Shown: one piece after another, positions 43,488-52,281 of the stretch | Layout: every line of letters begins with the position of its first letter | How positions within the stretch are numbered: position 1 is the first letter of the stretch | Source: Azoarcus indigens | GTDB lineage: Bacteria; Pseudomonadota; Gammaproteobacteria; Burkholderiales; Rhodocyclaceae | Length of the DNA stretch: 64,000 bases | Direction of reading: 5' to 3' | Assembly: GCF_004361735.1 (NCBI RefSeq) | Contig: NZ_SNVV01000017.1 | Coordinates: 41,274-105,273, forward strand | Translations under genes and position numbers: made by a program | Notes under the pieces: model-generated | Database searches by the model: none | Seen by the model: the letters and a program-made list of their open reading frames with translations, nothing else | What the model was told of the DNA's origin: nothing

Positions 43488-44525
43488 ATGAAAAAAACCC
43501 TAGCCGTTATCGCCGGTACCCTGCTTGCCGGTTCCGCACTGGCCCAGGACCTGCCCAAGACCCAGCTCAAGATCGTCGGCGGCCTGAGCAACCTGACCGC
43601 CTATACCGACTACGAGCGGCCGTTCTGGACCAAGACCATCCCCGAGAAGTCCGGCGGCCAGGTCACCGCCGAGATTAAGGGCTTCAACGAGATGGGCCTG
43701 AAGGGGCCTGAGCTGCTGCGCCTGATGTCCCAGGGCGTGGTCGAGTTCGGCACCGCCACCCTGTCCTACTTCGCCAGCGACAACCCGATCAACGAGGCCA
43801 TCGACCTCGCCGGCCTGGCACCGGACGTGACCACTGCGCGCAAGGTCACCGAAGCCTTCGAGCCGGTGTATGCCAAGTTCTACGGCGAGGGCTCCAAGGT
43901 GAAGCTGCTGGGCATCTCCACCTATCCGGCGCAGGTGCTGTTCTGCAACGCCGAGGTGAAGGGCCTGGCCGACCTGAAGGGCAAGAAGGTGCGCACCAGC
44001 AGCCGCAACCAGGCCGAGTTCGTCGAGGCGGTGGGCGGCTCCAGCGTGACCCTGGCCTTCGGCGAGGTGGTGCCGGCGCTGCAGAACAAGGTGGTGGATT
44101 GCGCCATCACCGGTTCGCTGTCGGGCTACTCCGCCAAGTGGTTTGAAGTCTCCACCCATCTGTACGCGCTGCCCATCAACTGGAACCAGCAGATCCACGC
44201 GGTGAACCAGAAGGCCTGGGACAAGCTGGATCCCAAGGTGCAGGCTTTCCTGCAGGCCGAGGTGAAGACCCTGGTGAACGACATCTGGGACGCCGCCGCG
44301 CGCCAGACCCAGGAAGGCTATGACTGCAACACCGGCGCCGCCGCGTGTCCCAACCCGGTGAAGGGCAAGATGGTGCTGGTGCAGCCCAGCGCGGCCGACA
44401 TGGCGGAGCTGAAGAAGATCCGCGAAACGGTGCTCTCCAAGTGGGCGGCGCGCTGCTCGGCCCAGTGCGTGAGCGACTTCAACGCCACCGTCGGCAAGGC
44501 CATAGGCGTGACCGCCAGCAAGTAA
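43488..44525 (+). CDS. dctP: TRAP transporter periplasmic substrate-binding protein (DctP type)
   Basis: A protein of 345 residues with a signal peptide (about 1-19, ending GSALA). It is a DctP-family solute receptor: Arg in KKVRTSSRNQAEFVEAVGGS (the segment that holds the conserved carboxylate-binding arginine) and the AFGEVVPALQNKVVDCAITG signature. The conserved arginine points to a carboxylate ligand, consistent with an oxo-acid or amide acid. A GGAGGAG-type site precedes the ATG. Four Cys in the C-terminal part (DCNTGAAAC; CSAQC) may form disulfides. The receptor gene is separated from dctQ by a hairpin, as is usual for unequal expression. Confidence 0.93.
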   Translation: MKKTLAVIAGTLLAGSALAQDLPKTQLKIVGGLSNLTAYTDYERPFWTKTIPEKSGGQVTAEIKGFNEMGLKGPELLRLMSQGVVEFGTATLSYFASDNPINEAIDLAGLAPDVTTARKVTEAFEPVYAKFYGEGSKVKLLGISTYPAQVLFCNAEVKGLADLKGKKVRTSSRNQAEFVEAVGGSSVTLAFGEVVPALQNKVVDCAITGSLSGYSAKWFEVSTHLYALPINWNQQIHAVNQKAWDKLDPKVQAFLQAEVKTLVNDIWDAAARQTQEGYDCNTGAAACPNPVKGKMVLVQPSAADMAELKKIRETVLSKWAARCSAQCVSDFNATVGKAIGVTASK

Positions 44526-44540
44526 GCCTTGCACCTTCCG

Positions 44541-44570
44541 GCCAGGGCGCGCCTGCCCGCGCGCCCTGGC
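44541..44570 (+). repeat. Hairpin between dctP and dctQ
   Basis: A 12-bp perfect stem (GCCAGGGCGCGC / GCGCGCCCTGGC) with a 6-nt loop and no T tract. It lies 15 nt after the dctP stop. Such elements protect the receptor transcript and reduce read-through into the membrane-subunit genes. Confidence 0.65.
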
Positions 44571-44613
44571 CTCGTCCCTGCAGTCGGGTCGTCCGGCCTC
44601 TGGAGTTTTCCTC

Positions 44614-45231
44614 ATGACCAAGACGAATTGCGCCGCGCTTTCCCGCCTGCTGGGAATGGCGCGAACGATGTCGCGGCTGGCGGTATGGGTGGGTGGCGCG
44701 CTCACCCTCGCCAGCGTGTTCCTCATTGCGGTGGACGTGCTCGCCCGCCGCTTTCTCGGCGTCACCACCGGCGGGGCGGACGAGCTGTCCAGTTACGCCT
44801 TCGCCATCAGCACCACCTGGGCGCTGGCCTTCACCGCGCTGGAGCGCGCCAACGTGCGGGTGGACGTGATCTACCAGCACCTGCCGGTGCGCCTGTGCGC
44901 GGTGCTGGACTGGCTGGCGCTGGTTTCCCTCGGCGTGTTCTCGGTGTACCTGAGCTACTACGCCTATGACGTCGCGGTGACCTCCTGGGACGGCAAGGCC
45001 GCCGCCAACACGCCGCTGGCGACGCCGCTGTGGATTCCGCAGGCGCTGTGGGTGCTGGGCCTGGTCTGGTTCTCGATGGTGCTGGCGCTGATGTTGGTGC
45101 GCGCCTCGGTGGCGCTGGTGACCGGCGACCTGGAGACCGTGCGCGAGATCGCCGGGGTGAAGTCCGCCCAGGAAGAGGCGGAGGAAGAAGCCGCCGCCGG
45201 CGAGCGCATCGTCAAGGGAGAAGCCGCATGA
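44614..45231 (+). CDS. dctQ: TRAP transporter small membrane subunit (DctQ)
   Basis: A protein of 205 residues with four membrane helices, the DctQ pattern (RRFLGVTTGGADELSSYAF after helix 1, then TTWALAFTALERANVRVDV). Together with DctM it uses the sodium or proton gradient to import the ligand delivered by DctP. The tail is Glu-rich (AQEEAEEEAAAGE). The stop overlaps the dctM start (ATGA). Confidence 0.92.
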   Translation: MTKTNCAALSRLLGMARTMSRLAVWVGGALTLASVFLIAVDVLARRFLGVTTGGADELSSYAFAISTTWALAFTALERANVRVDVIYQHLPVRLCAVLDWLALVSLGVFSVYLSYYAYDVAVTSWDGKAAANTPLATPLWIPQALWVLGLVWFSMVLALMLVRASVALVTGDLETVREIAGVKSAQEEAEEEAAAGERIVKGEAA

Positions 45232-46511
45232 TCGCCGTCGCCCTCATCCTGCTGCTGGTGCTGATCGGCCTCAGCCTGCCGGTGGCCGCCGCGCTCGGCG
45301 TGCTCGGCCTCATCCTGGACCCGATCTACTCCATCCTGCCGCTCACCCGCGCGATGGGCGAGATGGCCTGGAGTTCGAACAACGAGTTCCTGCTCGTCGC
45401 CATTCCGATGTTCATCCTGCTGGGCGAGGTGCTGCTGCGCGCCGGCTTCGCCGAGCGCATGTACGGGGCGATGAGCCTGTGGCTGTCGTGGCTGCCGGGC
45501 GGGCTGATGCACGCCAACATCGGCGCCTCCACCGTGTTCTCTGCCACCTCCGGCTCCAGCGTGGCCACCGCCGCCACCGTGGGCACGGTGGCGCTGCCGC
45601 AGATCAAGCGCTTCGGCTACAACGAGCCGCTGTTCCTCGGCTCCATCGCCGCCGGCGGCACGCTGGGCATCCTGATTCCGCCGTCGATCAACCTGGTGAT
45701 CTATGGCGTGCTCACCAACACCTCGGTGCCCAAGCTCTACCTCGCCGGCATCCTCCCCGGCTTCCTGATGGCGCTGATGTTCATGGCGGTGATCGTGACC
45801 GCCTGCGTGCTCAAGCCGGAATGGGGGGGCCAGCGGGTGCGGGCGAGCTGGGGCGAGCGCTTCGCCTCCCTGGTGCACCTGCTGCCGCCGCTGGGCATCT
45901 TCCTGCTGGTGGTGGGCTCCATTTACGCCGGCATCGCCACGCCGACCGAGGCCGCCGCGCTGGGCGTGGTGGGGGCGCTGATCCTGGCGGCCTGCTTCCG
46001 CCGCCTCGGCTTCGCCATGCTGCGCGAGGCGCTGGAGAACACCATGCGCGCCACCGCGATGATCATGATCATCGTCATCGCCGCCGCCTTCCTCAACTTC
46101 ATCATGTCGGCCATCGGCCTCACCGACGCCATCACCCAGACCCTGTCCGGCCTGGGCCTGTCGCCGGGCTGGATGCTGCTGGCGGTGGTGGTGTTCTACG
46201 TCATCCTCGGCTGCTTCATGGAAACGCTGTCGATGATGATCACCACCATTCCCATCATCGCCCCGGTGATGATCGCGCTGGGCTTCGATCCGGTGTGGTT
46301 CGGCATCGTCGTCATCATGCTGGTGGAAACCGCGCTGATCACCCCGCCGGTAGGCCTCAACCTCTTCGTCGTGCAGAGCCTGCGCAAGAGCGGCTCCATG
46401 CAGGCGGTCATCGCTGGCAGCCTGCCCTTCGTGGCGGCGCTGTTCGCCATGGTCGCAATGCTTGCCTTCGTTCCCGGGCTGGCCCTGTGGCTGCCCTCGG
46501 TGTTCGGCTGA
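45228..46511 (+). CDS. dctM: TRAP transporter large membrane subunit (DctM)
   Basis: A protein of 427 residues with about 12 hydrophobic helices and the DctM signatures PMFILLGEVLLRAGFAERMY, SATSGSSVATAATVGTVALPQ (about 103) and GGTLGILIPPSINLVIYG. The C-terminal half has the mirrored ETALITPPVGLNLFVVQ segment. It is the ion-coupled permease of the TRAP system. The start lies within the dctQ stop. Confidence 0.95.
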   Translation: MIAVALILLLVLIGLSLPVAAALGVLGLILDPIYSILPLTRAMGEMAWSSNNEFLLVAIPMFILLGEVLLRAGFAERMYGAMSLWLSWLPGGLMHANIGASTVFSATSGSSVATAATVGTVALPQIKRFGYNEPLFLGSIAAGGTLGILIPPSINLVIYGVLTNTSVPKLYLAGILPGFLMALMFMAVIVTACVLKPEWGGQRVRASWGERFASLVHLLPPLGIFLLVVGSIYAGIATPTEAAALGVVGALILAACFRRLGFAMLREALENTMRATAMIMIIVIAAAFLNFIMSAIGLTDAITQTLSGLGLSPGWMLLAVVVFYVILGCFMETLSMMITTIPIIAPVMIALGFDPVWFGIVVIMLVETALITPPVGLNLFVVQSLRKSGSMQAVIAGSLPFVAALFAMVAMLAFVPGLALWLPSVFG

Positions 46512-46550
46512 ACGCCCCCATCCCCAACATCCCAAGGAAAGAACAAGACC

Positions 46551-47234
46551 ATGAAACTGCACTTCACGCTTGAGATCGACGGCGGTAGCCGTCCGCTGGA
46601 AGCCGACATCCGCCAGCTGGTCATCGCCGGCTGGGCCGGCCGCGACCGCGCCGCCATCGAGCACCACATCGAGGAGCTGGCAGAGATCGGCGTGCCGCGC
46701 CCCAGCAGCGTGCCGCTGTACTACCGCGTGGCTGCCAACCAGGTGACGCAGGACGCCACCATCCAGGTCGTCGGCGGCGACAGCTCCGGCGAGGTGGAAG
46801 CCTTCGTCTTCAAGGTGGATGGCGAGCTCTACCTCTCCATCGCCTCCGACCACACCGACCGCAAGCTGGAAGCCCACAGCGTGGCGCTGTCCAAGCAGAT
46901 CTGCGTGAAGCCGGTGGCCACCACCGCCTGGCGCCTGGCCGACGTCGCCGGCCACTGGGACGAGCTGCAGGTGCGCTCCCGCATCATCGAGAACGGCGCC
47001 GAGGTGCTCTACCAGGACGGCACCCTGGCCAGCCTGCGCACCGCCGAGGACCTGATCGCCGGCTACACCGGCGGCAAGGGCCTGGAAGAAGGCACCGGCA
47101 TGACCTGCGGCACCGTCGCCGTCATCGGCGGCATCCGGCCGGCAGCCACCTTCGAGATGGAGCTGCACGACCCGCGCAGCGGCCGCAGCATCCGCCACCG
47201 CTACACCGCCACCGTGTTGCCCGAAGTCGCCTGA
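46551..47234 (+). CDS. DUF2848 family protein
   Basis: A protein of 227 residues. It matches DUF2848, found beside TRAP transporters and amidases in betaproteobacteria. The central SIASDHTDRKLEAHSV and the late GTGMTCGTVAVIGG resemble, loosely, the metal-binding and turn segments of the fumarylacetoacetate hydrolase fold, so a C-C or C-N bond hydrolase role is possible but not shown. It starts 39 nt after dctM with AAGGAAAG upstream of the ATG, so it belongs to the same operon. Confidence 0.82.
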   Translation: MKLHFTLEIDGGSRPLEADIRQLVIAGWAGRDRAAIEHHIEELAEIGVPRPSSVPLYYRVAANQVTQDATIQVVGGDSSGEVEAFVFKVDGELYLSIASDHTDRKLEAHSVALSKQICVKPVATTAWRLADVAGHWDELQVRSRIIENGAEVLYQDGTLASLRTAEDLIAGYTGGKGLEEGTGMTCGTVAVIGGIRPAATFEMELHDPRSGRSIRHRYTATVLPEVA

Positions 47235-47246
47235 GTGGCAGGCGGC

Positions 47247-47280
47247 GCCGCCGGGCGGCGGTCCCTCCCCGCCCGGCGGC
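47247..47280 (+). repeat. Hairpin after the DUF2848 gene
   Basis: GCCGCCGGGCGG (47247-47258) pairs perfectly with CCGCCCGGCGGC (47269-47280) around a 10-nt loop, without a T run. It begins 13 nt after the stop codon. Transcription probably continues into the amidase gene 170 nt further on, so this may be a partial terminator or a processing site. Confidence 0.5.
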
Positions 47281-47451
47281 ATTCCACCGTGCCGGCTGCC
47301 ACGCCTGCGGCCGGCATGCTTGCCTTACCATGCGCTGGCGCGCCGCCCAGGGCCTGAGAGTCTTGCCCGGCGCGCCATCCTGATGCCGCAGCGACGCCGG
47401 CGCCCTCGCGGCCCGGCGCCTCCTTCATCGCCGATAACGAGACTCCGCCCC

Positions 47452-48798
47452 ATGCTCCCCACCATCGAACTCCTGGCCGCCGAGCTGGCCGCAGGCCGCC
47501 GCAGCGCCGTCGAACTCACCACCGCCGCGCTGGGCCGCGCCACCGACCTCGCCGGCGAAGGCGCGCGGGTGTTCACCCGCATCGACGCCGAGCGCGCCAT
47601 GGCCGCCGCCAGTGCCTCCGACACCCTGCGCGCCGCCGGCATCGTGCGCTCGCCGCTGGAAGGCCTGCCGGTGTCGGTGAAGGACCTGTTCGACATCGCC
47701 GGCCAGCCCACCACCGCCGGCTCGGTGCTGCTGAAGGATGCGCCGCCGGCCGCCCGCAACGCGGTGGTCATCGACCGCCTGATCGCCGCCGGCGCGGTCA
47801 TCGTCGGCCGTACCAACATGACCGAGTTCGCCTACTCCGGCCTCGGCCTCAACCCCCACTACGGCACTCCGCGCAACCCCTGGGACCGCGCCACCGGCCG
47901 CATCCCCGGCGGTTCCTCCTCCGGTGCGGCGGTGTCGGTCAGCGACGGCATGGCGGTGGCGGCGGTGGGCTCGGACACCGGCGGCTCGGTGCGCATCCCC
48001 TCCGCCCTGTGCGGCCTCACCGGCTTCAAGCCCACCGCCCGCCGCGTCAGCATGGAAGGCGTGCTGCCGCTGTCCACCGCGCTGGACTCCATCGGCCCGC
48101 TGGCCGCCTCGGTGCGCTGCTGCGCCATCATGGACGCGGTGCTGGCCGGCGAGCCGGTGGACATCCCCGCCGCCGCCGAACTCGCCGACGCCAGCTTCGC
48201 TGTGCCCACCGACGTGGCGCTGAACGACATGGACGAGACCGTGGCCACCGCCTTCGAGATCGCCCTCGCCCGCCTGCAGGCCGAAGGCGCCCGGGTGCGC
48301 CGCATTGCGCTGCCGGAGTTCTCCCAGCTCGCCCAGCTGCACGCCCGCGGCACCTTCACCGCCGCCGAAGCCTGGGCCTGGCACCGCGGCTACCTGGAAA
48401 ACCGCGGCGCCGAGTACGACCCCCGCGTCGGCAGCCGCATCGCCGTCGGCGCCAAGATGAGCGCCGCCGACCTGCTGGACCTGATGGCTGCCCGCCGGCG
48501 CTGGATCGCCGCGGTCGAAGCCCGCATCGCCGGCTTCGACGCCCTGCTGATGCCCACCGTGCCGCGCATCGCGCCGGAGATCGACCTGCTGGTGCGCGAC
48601 GAGCAGGCCTACTTCGCCGCCAACGGCCTGATGCTGCGCAACCCGACGCTGATCAACTTCCTCGATGGCTGCGCCCTGTCGGTGCCCTGCCACGACACCG
48701 GCAATGCCCCCGTAGGCCTGATGATCGCCGCCGCCGGTGGCAGCGACCGCCGCGTGCTGGCGCTGGGCCAGGCCATCGAAAGCGTGCTGGCGGCGTGA
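47452..48798 (+). CDS. Amidase-signature hydrolase
   Basis: A protein of 448 residues from the ATG at 47452. The amidase signature is intact: Lys in GLPVSVKDLFDIAG (about 76), and the Gly/Ser-rich PGGSSSGAAVSVSDGMAVAA with the cis-Ser, then nucleophilic Ser in GSDTGGSVRIPSA (about 176). These enzymes hydrolyse carboxylic amides and ureas (GatA, AtzF and relatives). Length and absence of extra domains point to a small-molecule amidase. The stop overlaps the AllA-like start (TGATG), so the two probably act in sequence. Confidence 0.92.
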   Translation: MLPTIELLAAELAAGRRSAVELTTAALGRATDLAGEGARVFTRIDAERAMAAASASDTLRAAGIVRSPLEGLPVSVKDLFDIAGQPTTAGSVLLKDAPPAARNAVVIDRLIAAGAVIVGRTNMTEFAYSGLGLNPHYGTPRNPWDRATGRIPGGSSSGAAVSVSDGMAVAAVGSDTGGSVRIPSALCGLTGFKPTARRVSMEGVLPLSTALDSIGPLAASVRCCAIMDAVLAGEPVDIPAAAELADASFAVPTDVALNDMDETVATAFEIALARLQAEGARVRRIALPEFSQLAQLHARGTFTAAEAWAWHRGYLENRGAEYDPRVGSRIAVGAKMSAADLLDLMAARRRWIAAVEARIAGFDALLMPTVPRIAPEIDLLVRDEQAYFAANGLMLRNPTLINFLDGCALSVPCHDTGNAPVGLMIAAAGGSDRRVLALGQAIESVLAA

Positions 48799-49346
48799 TG
48801 AGCACGCCCGTGGTGACGATAGAGGCGTTGAGCGCGGAGGCTTTCGCCCCCTTCGGCTGGGCGCTGGGCGGCGAGCGCTACGACGCCGCCGCCACCGGCT
48901 TCAGCAACCCAGGCAGCGACTTCTGGCATGTGCACGACTTCGACGCCGGCGCCGCCGGCCAGCCGGAAGTGCTGTGGGTGAATTACCGCAACGACAGCCT
49001 GCGGGTGCGCCTGCTCGAAGCCCACTGGCTGACCCAGCAGGCCATCGTGCCGCTGGGCGGCGAGATCGTGCAGGTGGTCTGCCCCGGCCGTGAGGACGAC
49101 CCGCGCACGCCGGACCTGCAGCGCCTGCGCGCCTTCCGCGTCCCCAACGGCCGGGGCGTATGCATGAAGCCGGGTTGCTGGCACACCAGCTTCGTCTTCG
49201 CCGGCCAGACCACCTGCCTGATGCTGACCCGCCATTCGACCACCGCCGATCTTGCTGCCGCGCTGCAAGGCGGCAGCGCGGCGAGCGAGAGCAGCATCGT
49301 CGAGCTGGCGGCGCTGGGGGAGCCCGAGCCGCTGCTGCAGCTGTAA
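48798..49346 (+). CDS. allA: AllA-like ureidoglycolate lyase family protein
   Basis: A protein of 182 residues of the ureidoglycolate lyase (AllA) cupin family. It has EALSAEAFAPFGWAL at the start, a central LLEAHWLTQQAIVPLGG and a late KPGCWHTSFVF with the conserved His. True AllA releases urea from ureidoglycolate in allantoin breakdown. No other allantoin genes are here, and the coupling to an amidase and TRAP importer suggests it may act on a related ureido or amide acid. The last 20 residues are Ser/Glu/Leu-rich and not conserved. Confidence 0.82.
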   Translation: MSTPVVTIEALSAEAFAPFGWALGGERYDAAATGFSNPGSDFWHVHDFDAGAAGQPEVLWVNYRNDSLRVRLLEAHWLTQQAIVPLGGEIVQVVCPGREDDPRTPDLQRLRAFRVPNGRGVCMKPGCWHTSFVFAGQTTCLMLTRHSTTADLAAALQGGSAASESSIVELAALGEPEPLLQL

Positions 49347-49840
49347 CCGGCCCCGCTGGTGGCGAGGGCCGGCCCGTCTCCGGGTACAACGCATCCAAGT
49401 CCCCGGATCGCGCCTGGCGCCCGATCGGCCAGTTCTTCACCTCGCACGGCGGATGCCCGGCCGGCACACACCAGGCTGGCGAAGCGATGAAACATCGGGG
49501 GAGCTCGGGTGGAGCGGGCTGCGCATTGCTGTCAGGACGGCAGATCCGGGAATGGATCCAGAGCGTCCGATTTTCCAGTTCGGTTACTGGGTTCTGCATC
49601 ACCCTGCCGGCGCGTCGCGCAGGGGCAGACCACGGCCGGTCGCGGCCCGCGCGAAGTGGCGGCTGCCCACGTGCGCCGACTCGAAGCTCCACGCTGCGCC
49701 GGCATCGTGAGCGTGAAGCCGGAGGCTTACGGCGTCTGCCCGACATCCGTGCTGGGCGGGGCGTTCAGCACGATGCGCAAGGCCTCGGGGGCAGCGCGAC
49801 ACTTCAATCGGCCGAGAAAGCAGCCGTCCGATCAGGGAAC
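49347..49840. other. Non-coding or degenerate stretch
   Basis: About 490 nt without a supported gene. Several short open stretches exist on both strands, but none has a start signal or recognisable protein. No terminator hairpin with a T run was seen. It may be a decayed gene next to the lower-GC HxlR/azoR pair. Confidence 0.45.
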
Positions 49841-50275
49841 TTACCGCCGTTGGTAGATAACGCCCTGAACGGAGATCCGCTCCGGTTCGGACTCTTCATC
49901 AAAGCGCCGATGCGCTTCGGATATGGCTGACTTGTTGGCATTCGCCCAGTTGACCAGCGACATCACGGGTCCTAGCAGCGTCATTCCCAATGCGGTGAGT
50001 TCGTAGTCGACGCGCGGCGGAATTGTCGGATACATCGTCCGGGTAAGCAGCCCATCACGCTCCAGACCGCGCAGCGTCAGCGTCAGCATGCGCTGCGAAA
50101 TGCCGTCTATTCCCCGCTTCAGCTCATTGAAACGCCGCGCTCCGTTTGCCAGCGTGGCGATGATGTAAAGGCTCCACTTGTCACCGATGCGATCCAGAAT
50201 TTCGCGGGTGGCCTGGCAGCCTTCGGCATCGGGCTGCGGCATGTCCTTAGGCAGATCAATGTGACTCAGTGACAT
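49841..50275 (-). CDS. HxlR-family winged-helix regulator
   Basis: A protein of 144 residues from the ATG at 50275, with AAGAAGG upstream; the frame continues upstream through the operator, which argues against the longer form. It has the HxlR signature: a Cys near the start ([21 protein letters not shown]), then [19 protein letters not shown] and VDYELTALG. Members with this Cys can sense oxidants, aldehydes or quinones. It is divergent from azoR with a palindromic operator between them, a classic regulator-target pair. Codon use is less GC-biased than in the neighbours. Confidence 0.92.
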   Translation of the reverse strand: MSLSHIDLPKDMPQPDAEGCQATREILDRIGDKWSLYIIATLANGARRFNELKRGIDGISQRMLTLTLRGLERDGLLTRTMYPTIPPRVDYELTALGMTLLGPVMSLVNWANANKSAISEAHRRFDEESEPERISVQGVIYQRR

Positions 50276-50305
50276 ACATGTGCCTTCTTGTGGATCGATC
50301 ATGGG

Positions 50306-50329
50306 AACCATACCATCCTTCGTATGGTT
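50306..50329. promoter_or_regulatory. HxlR operator between the regulator and azoR
   Basis: AACCATAC (50306-50313) and GTATGGTT (50322-50329) form a perfect 8-bp inverted repeat with an 8-nt spacer. It lies in the AT-rich divergent gap, 31 nt upstream of the regulator start and 56 nt upstream of azoR, so it can control both. Confidence 0.75.
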
Positions 50330-50384
50330 TGGTAATTCAGGAATCATTGATTACCTAGTTCCTCTTTTATCCCTAGGAGCCCTC

Positions 50385-51002
50385 ATGAGCCACATCCTAC
50401 TGGTCACCTCAAGTCCCCGCGGGGCTGAAAGCCTTTCCACACGCTTCGCAACCGAGATCGCCGAAGGCCTCAAGGCTCGCTCTGGCGGTACGCTGACGGT
50501 GCGTGATCTCGCAGCAGACCCGCTTCCCCACATCACTTCTGCCTACGTTAATGGCCGCATCACGGCGCCAGATGCCCGGACGCCTGAGCAGGTTGAGGCA
50601 GTGCGGATCGCCCAAGAGCTGGTTGATGAGCTAAAGGCCGCTGACGTAGTTGTGCTTGGCTCGGGAATGATCAACTTCGGACCGTCCTCCCAACTCAAGG
50701 CCTGGTTTGATCACATCATTTGGCCAGCTGTCACTTTCGGCTACGGCGACACCGGGCCAAAAGGCTTGCTGACCGGCAAGAAGGTTTATCTTGTCGCCGC
50801 CGCCGGCGGCGTGTTCTCGGAAGGCGCCTGGGCACCGTTCGATTTCCAAAGCAACTACCTCTTGCACCTGCTCGGTTTCATTGGCCTCACTGATGTTGAA
50901 CTGGTGCGCGTCGAAGGTACCGTGTTTGGCCCGGACGCGGCAAAGGCCGCCATTGCCAATACCGAGATGGCGGTGCAAACCCTGTTGGCGAAGGCGGCAT
51001 GA
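50385..51002 (+). CDS. azoR: FMN-dependent NADH-azoreductase / quinone reductase (AzoR)
   Basis: A protein of 205 residues from the ATG at 50385, with TAGGAG seven bases upstream. It has the flavodoxin-like fold of Azo[15 protein letters not shown] (phosphate loop of FMN binding), [17 protein letters not shown] and [20 protein letters not shown]. The enzyme reduces azo dyes and quinones by two-electron transfer and protects against quinone or electrophile stress. The divergent HxlR-type gene and operator suggest induction by such compounds. Confidence 0.93.
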   Translation: MSHILLVTSSPRGAESLSTRFATEIAEGLKARSGGTLTVRDLAADPLPHITSAYVNGRITAPDARTPEQVEAVRIAQELVDELKAADVVVLGSGMINFGPSSQLKAWFDHIIWPAVTFGYGDTGPKGLLTGKKVYLVAAAGGVFSEGAWAPFDFQSNYLLHLLGFIGLTDVELVRVEGTVFGPDAAKAAIANTEMAVQTLLAKAA

Positions 51003-51096
51003 CCACGGGTGCGGAGAAGAGCGCTGTCCTGTTCGATGCGGGCATGGCTACTTGCACCCAGCGATGTCCTCACGCGCTACGCGGAGGCGATTCTTG

Positions 51097-51876
51097 ATGG
51101 ATACAAGGCCCCCTCTCGCCGCTGCCCGCGATGCCATAGCCGCTGCCCGCCGCATCGTCATCTTCACCGGTGCCGGCATGTCGGCGGAGAGCGGGGTGCC
51201 GACCTTCCGGGATGCGCTCACCGGCCTGTGGGCGCGTTTCTCGGCGGAGGCGCTGGCGACGCCGGAGGCTTTCGCGCGTGATCCCGAGCTGGTGTGGGGC
51301 TGGTACGAGTGGCGGCGGGCGCGGGTGAGGGCGGCGCAGCCGAATGCGGGGCATGGGGCGATTGCGGAATTCGCCGCCCGGCGGGCGGCGGAGGGCAGCG
51401 GCGGGGTGACGGTGGTGACGCAGAACGTGGACGACCTGCATGAGCGCGCCGGCGGCCCGGCGGCGGTGCATCTGCACGGCAGCTTGTTCGCGCCGCGCTG
51501 CAGCGCCTGCGGCGCGCCGGGGGAATTCGCGCTGGCCGATCCGGTGGAGCCGGAGGGCGGGCGCAGGCTGGCGCCGCCGCGGTGCGAGCAGTGCGGCGGC
51601 GCGCTGCGACCGGGCGTGGTGTGGTTCGGCGAGGGCTTGTCGGAGGCGGCGTGGCGCGCGGCCTCGCAGGCGATGGATGCCTGCGACCTGGTGCTGTGCG
51701 TGGGCACCTCGGCCCTGGTTCATCCGGCGGCAGCCCTGCCGGAGCAGGCGCTGCGGGCGGGGGCGACGCTGCTGCAGGTGAATCCGGGGCATACCGCCTT
51801 CGATGCGCTGGCCCGCTTCAATCTCAAGGGTTCCGCAGCGACCGTGCTGCCGGCCCTGCTTTGCGGTAAACACTGA
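51097..51876 (+). CDS. Sir2-family NAD-dependent protein deacylase (CobB-like)
   Basis: A protein of 259 residues; the ATG at 51097 has GGAGG nine bases upstream. Sirtuin motifs are all present: FTGAGMSAESGVPTFRD (NAD binding), TQNVDDLHERAG, catalytic His in HLHGSLF, two Cys-x2-Cys zinc pairs (CSAC and CEQC), and VVWFGEGL. The segment WYEWRRARV has the Tyr-x2-Arg pattern of class III sirtuins such as CobB and SIRT5, which also remove succinyl or malonyl groups. It uses NAD and releases nicotinamide, which the nadV product could recycle. Confidence 0.92.
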   Translation: MDTRPPLAAARDAIAAARRIVIFTGAGMSAESGVPTFRDALTGLWARFSAEALATPEAFARDPELVWGWYEWRRARVRAAQPNAGHGAIAEFAARRAAEGSGGVTVVTQNVDDLHERAGGPAAVHLHGSLFAPRCSACGAPGEFALADPVEPEGGRRLAPPRCEQCGGALRPGVVWFGEGLSEAAWRAASQAMDACDLVLCVGTSALVHPAAALPEQALRAGATLLQVNPGHTAFDALARFNLKGSAATVLPALLCGKH

Positions 51877-51946
51877 TGGTGCAGTGCACACACATGGCGG
51901 CGCGCATGGCAATATCGAGCGATACCGATATAAGAGCCCTGCCCCG

Positions 51947-52174
51947 ATGAGACTCAAGCCCCATCACGTCATGCCGGTCATGATGTCGGCCATCATGGCG
52001 TTCGTGATGACCGCGGTCATTACCCTCCTCAACCTCGGCCTCACGCCGGATTTCCTCACGCGGTGGATGCACGCCTTCCTGCTGGCCTGGCCGATTGCCG
52101 CGGTGGCGGCCTTCTTCGCCATTCCGCTGGCGCAGCGGGCGACGCGCTTCATCACCGCCTTCGGTTCGGACTGA
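51947..52174 (+). CDS. Small DUF2798 membrane protein
   Basis: A protein of 75 residues with two membrane helices (about 10-30 and 42-62). The first is Met-rich (HHVMPVMMSAIMAFVMTAV), the pattern of DUF2798 proteins. The function is unknown. It starts 70 nt after the sirtuin gene and is the last plus-strand gene before the adhesin locus. Confidence 0.78.
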   Translation: MRLKPHHVMPVMMSAIMAFVMTAVITLLNLGLTPDFLTRWMHAFLLAWPIAAVAAFFAIPLAQRATRFITAFGSD

Positions 52175-52198
52175 GCTTTTCCCCGCCGCTAAGCGGGA

Positions 52199-52237
52199 GG
52201 CAAACGGCGCGGCGCGGGATGGGCCGCGCCGTTTGCC
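52199..52237. repeat. Perfect 15-bp hairpin
   Basis: GGCAAACGGCGCGGC (52199-52213) pairs with GCCGCGCCGTTTGCC (52223-52237) around a 9-nt loop, 25 nt after the DUF2798 stop. There is no T run. It is a strong structure that may act with the next hairpin to insulate the convergent transcripts. Confidence 0.6.
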
Positions 52238-52281
52238 TACGGGTGGGAGGGCGCGCCGCCTCCGCCGCAGGAATGAAAGAA

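Noticed and set aside
47340..47375. CTGAGA (47354-47359) in a GC-rich leader, reminiscent of a TPP riboswitch
   Set aside because: The other conserved TPP segments are missing and the downstream amidase is not a thiamine gene.
47452..49346. Allantoin degradation operon
   Set aside because: Only an AllA-like protein is present; allantoinase, allantoate amidohydrolase and ureidoglycolate dehydrogenase are absent.
49599..49802. Short minus-strand open frame in the 494-nt gap
   Set aside because: No ribosome-binding site and no recognisable protein; composition fits chance in GC-rich DNA.
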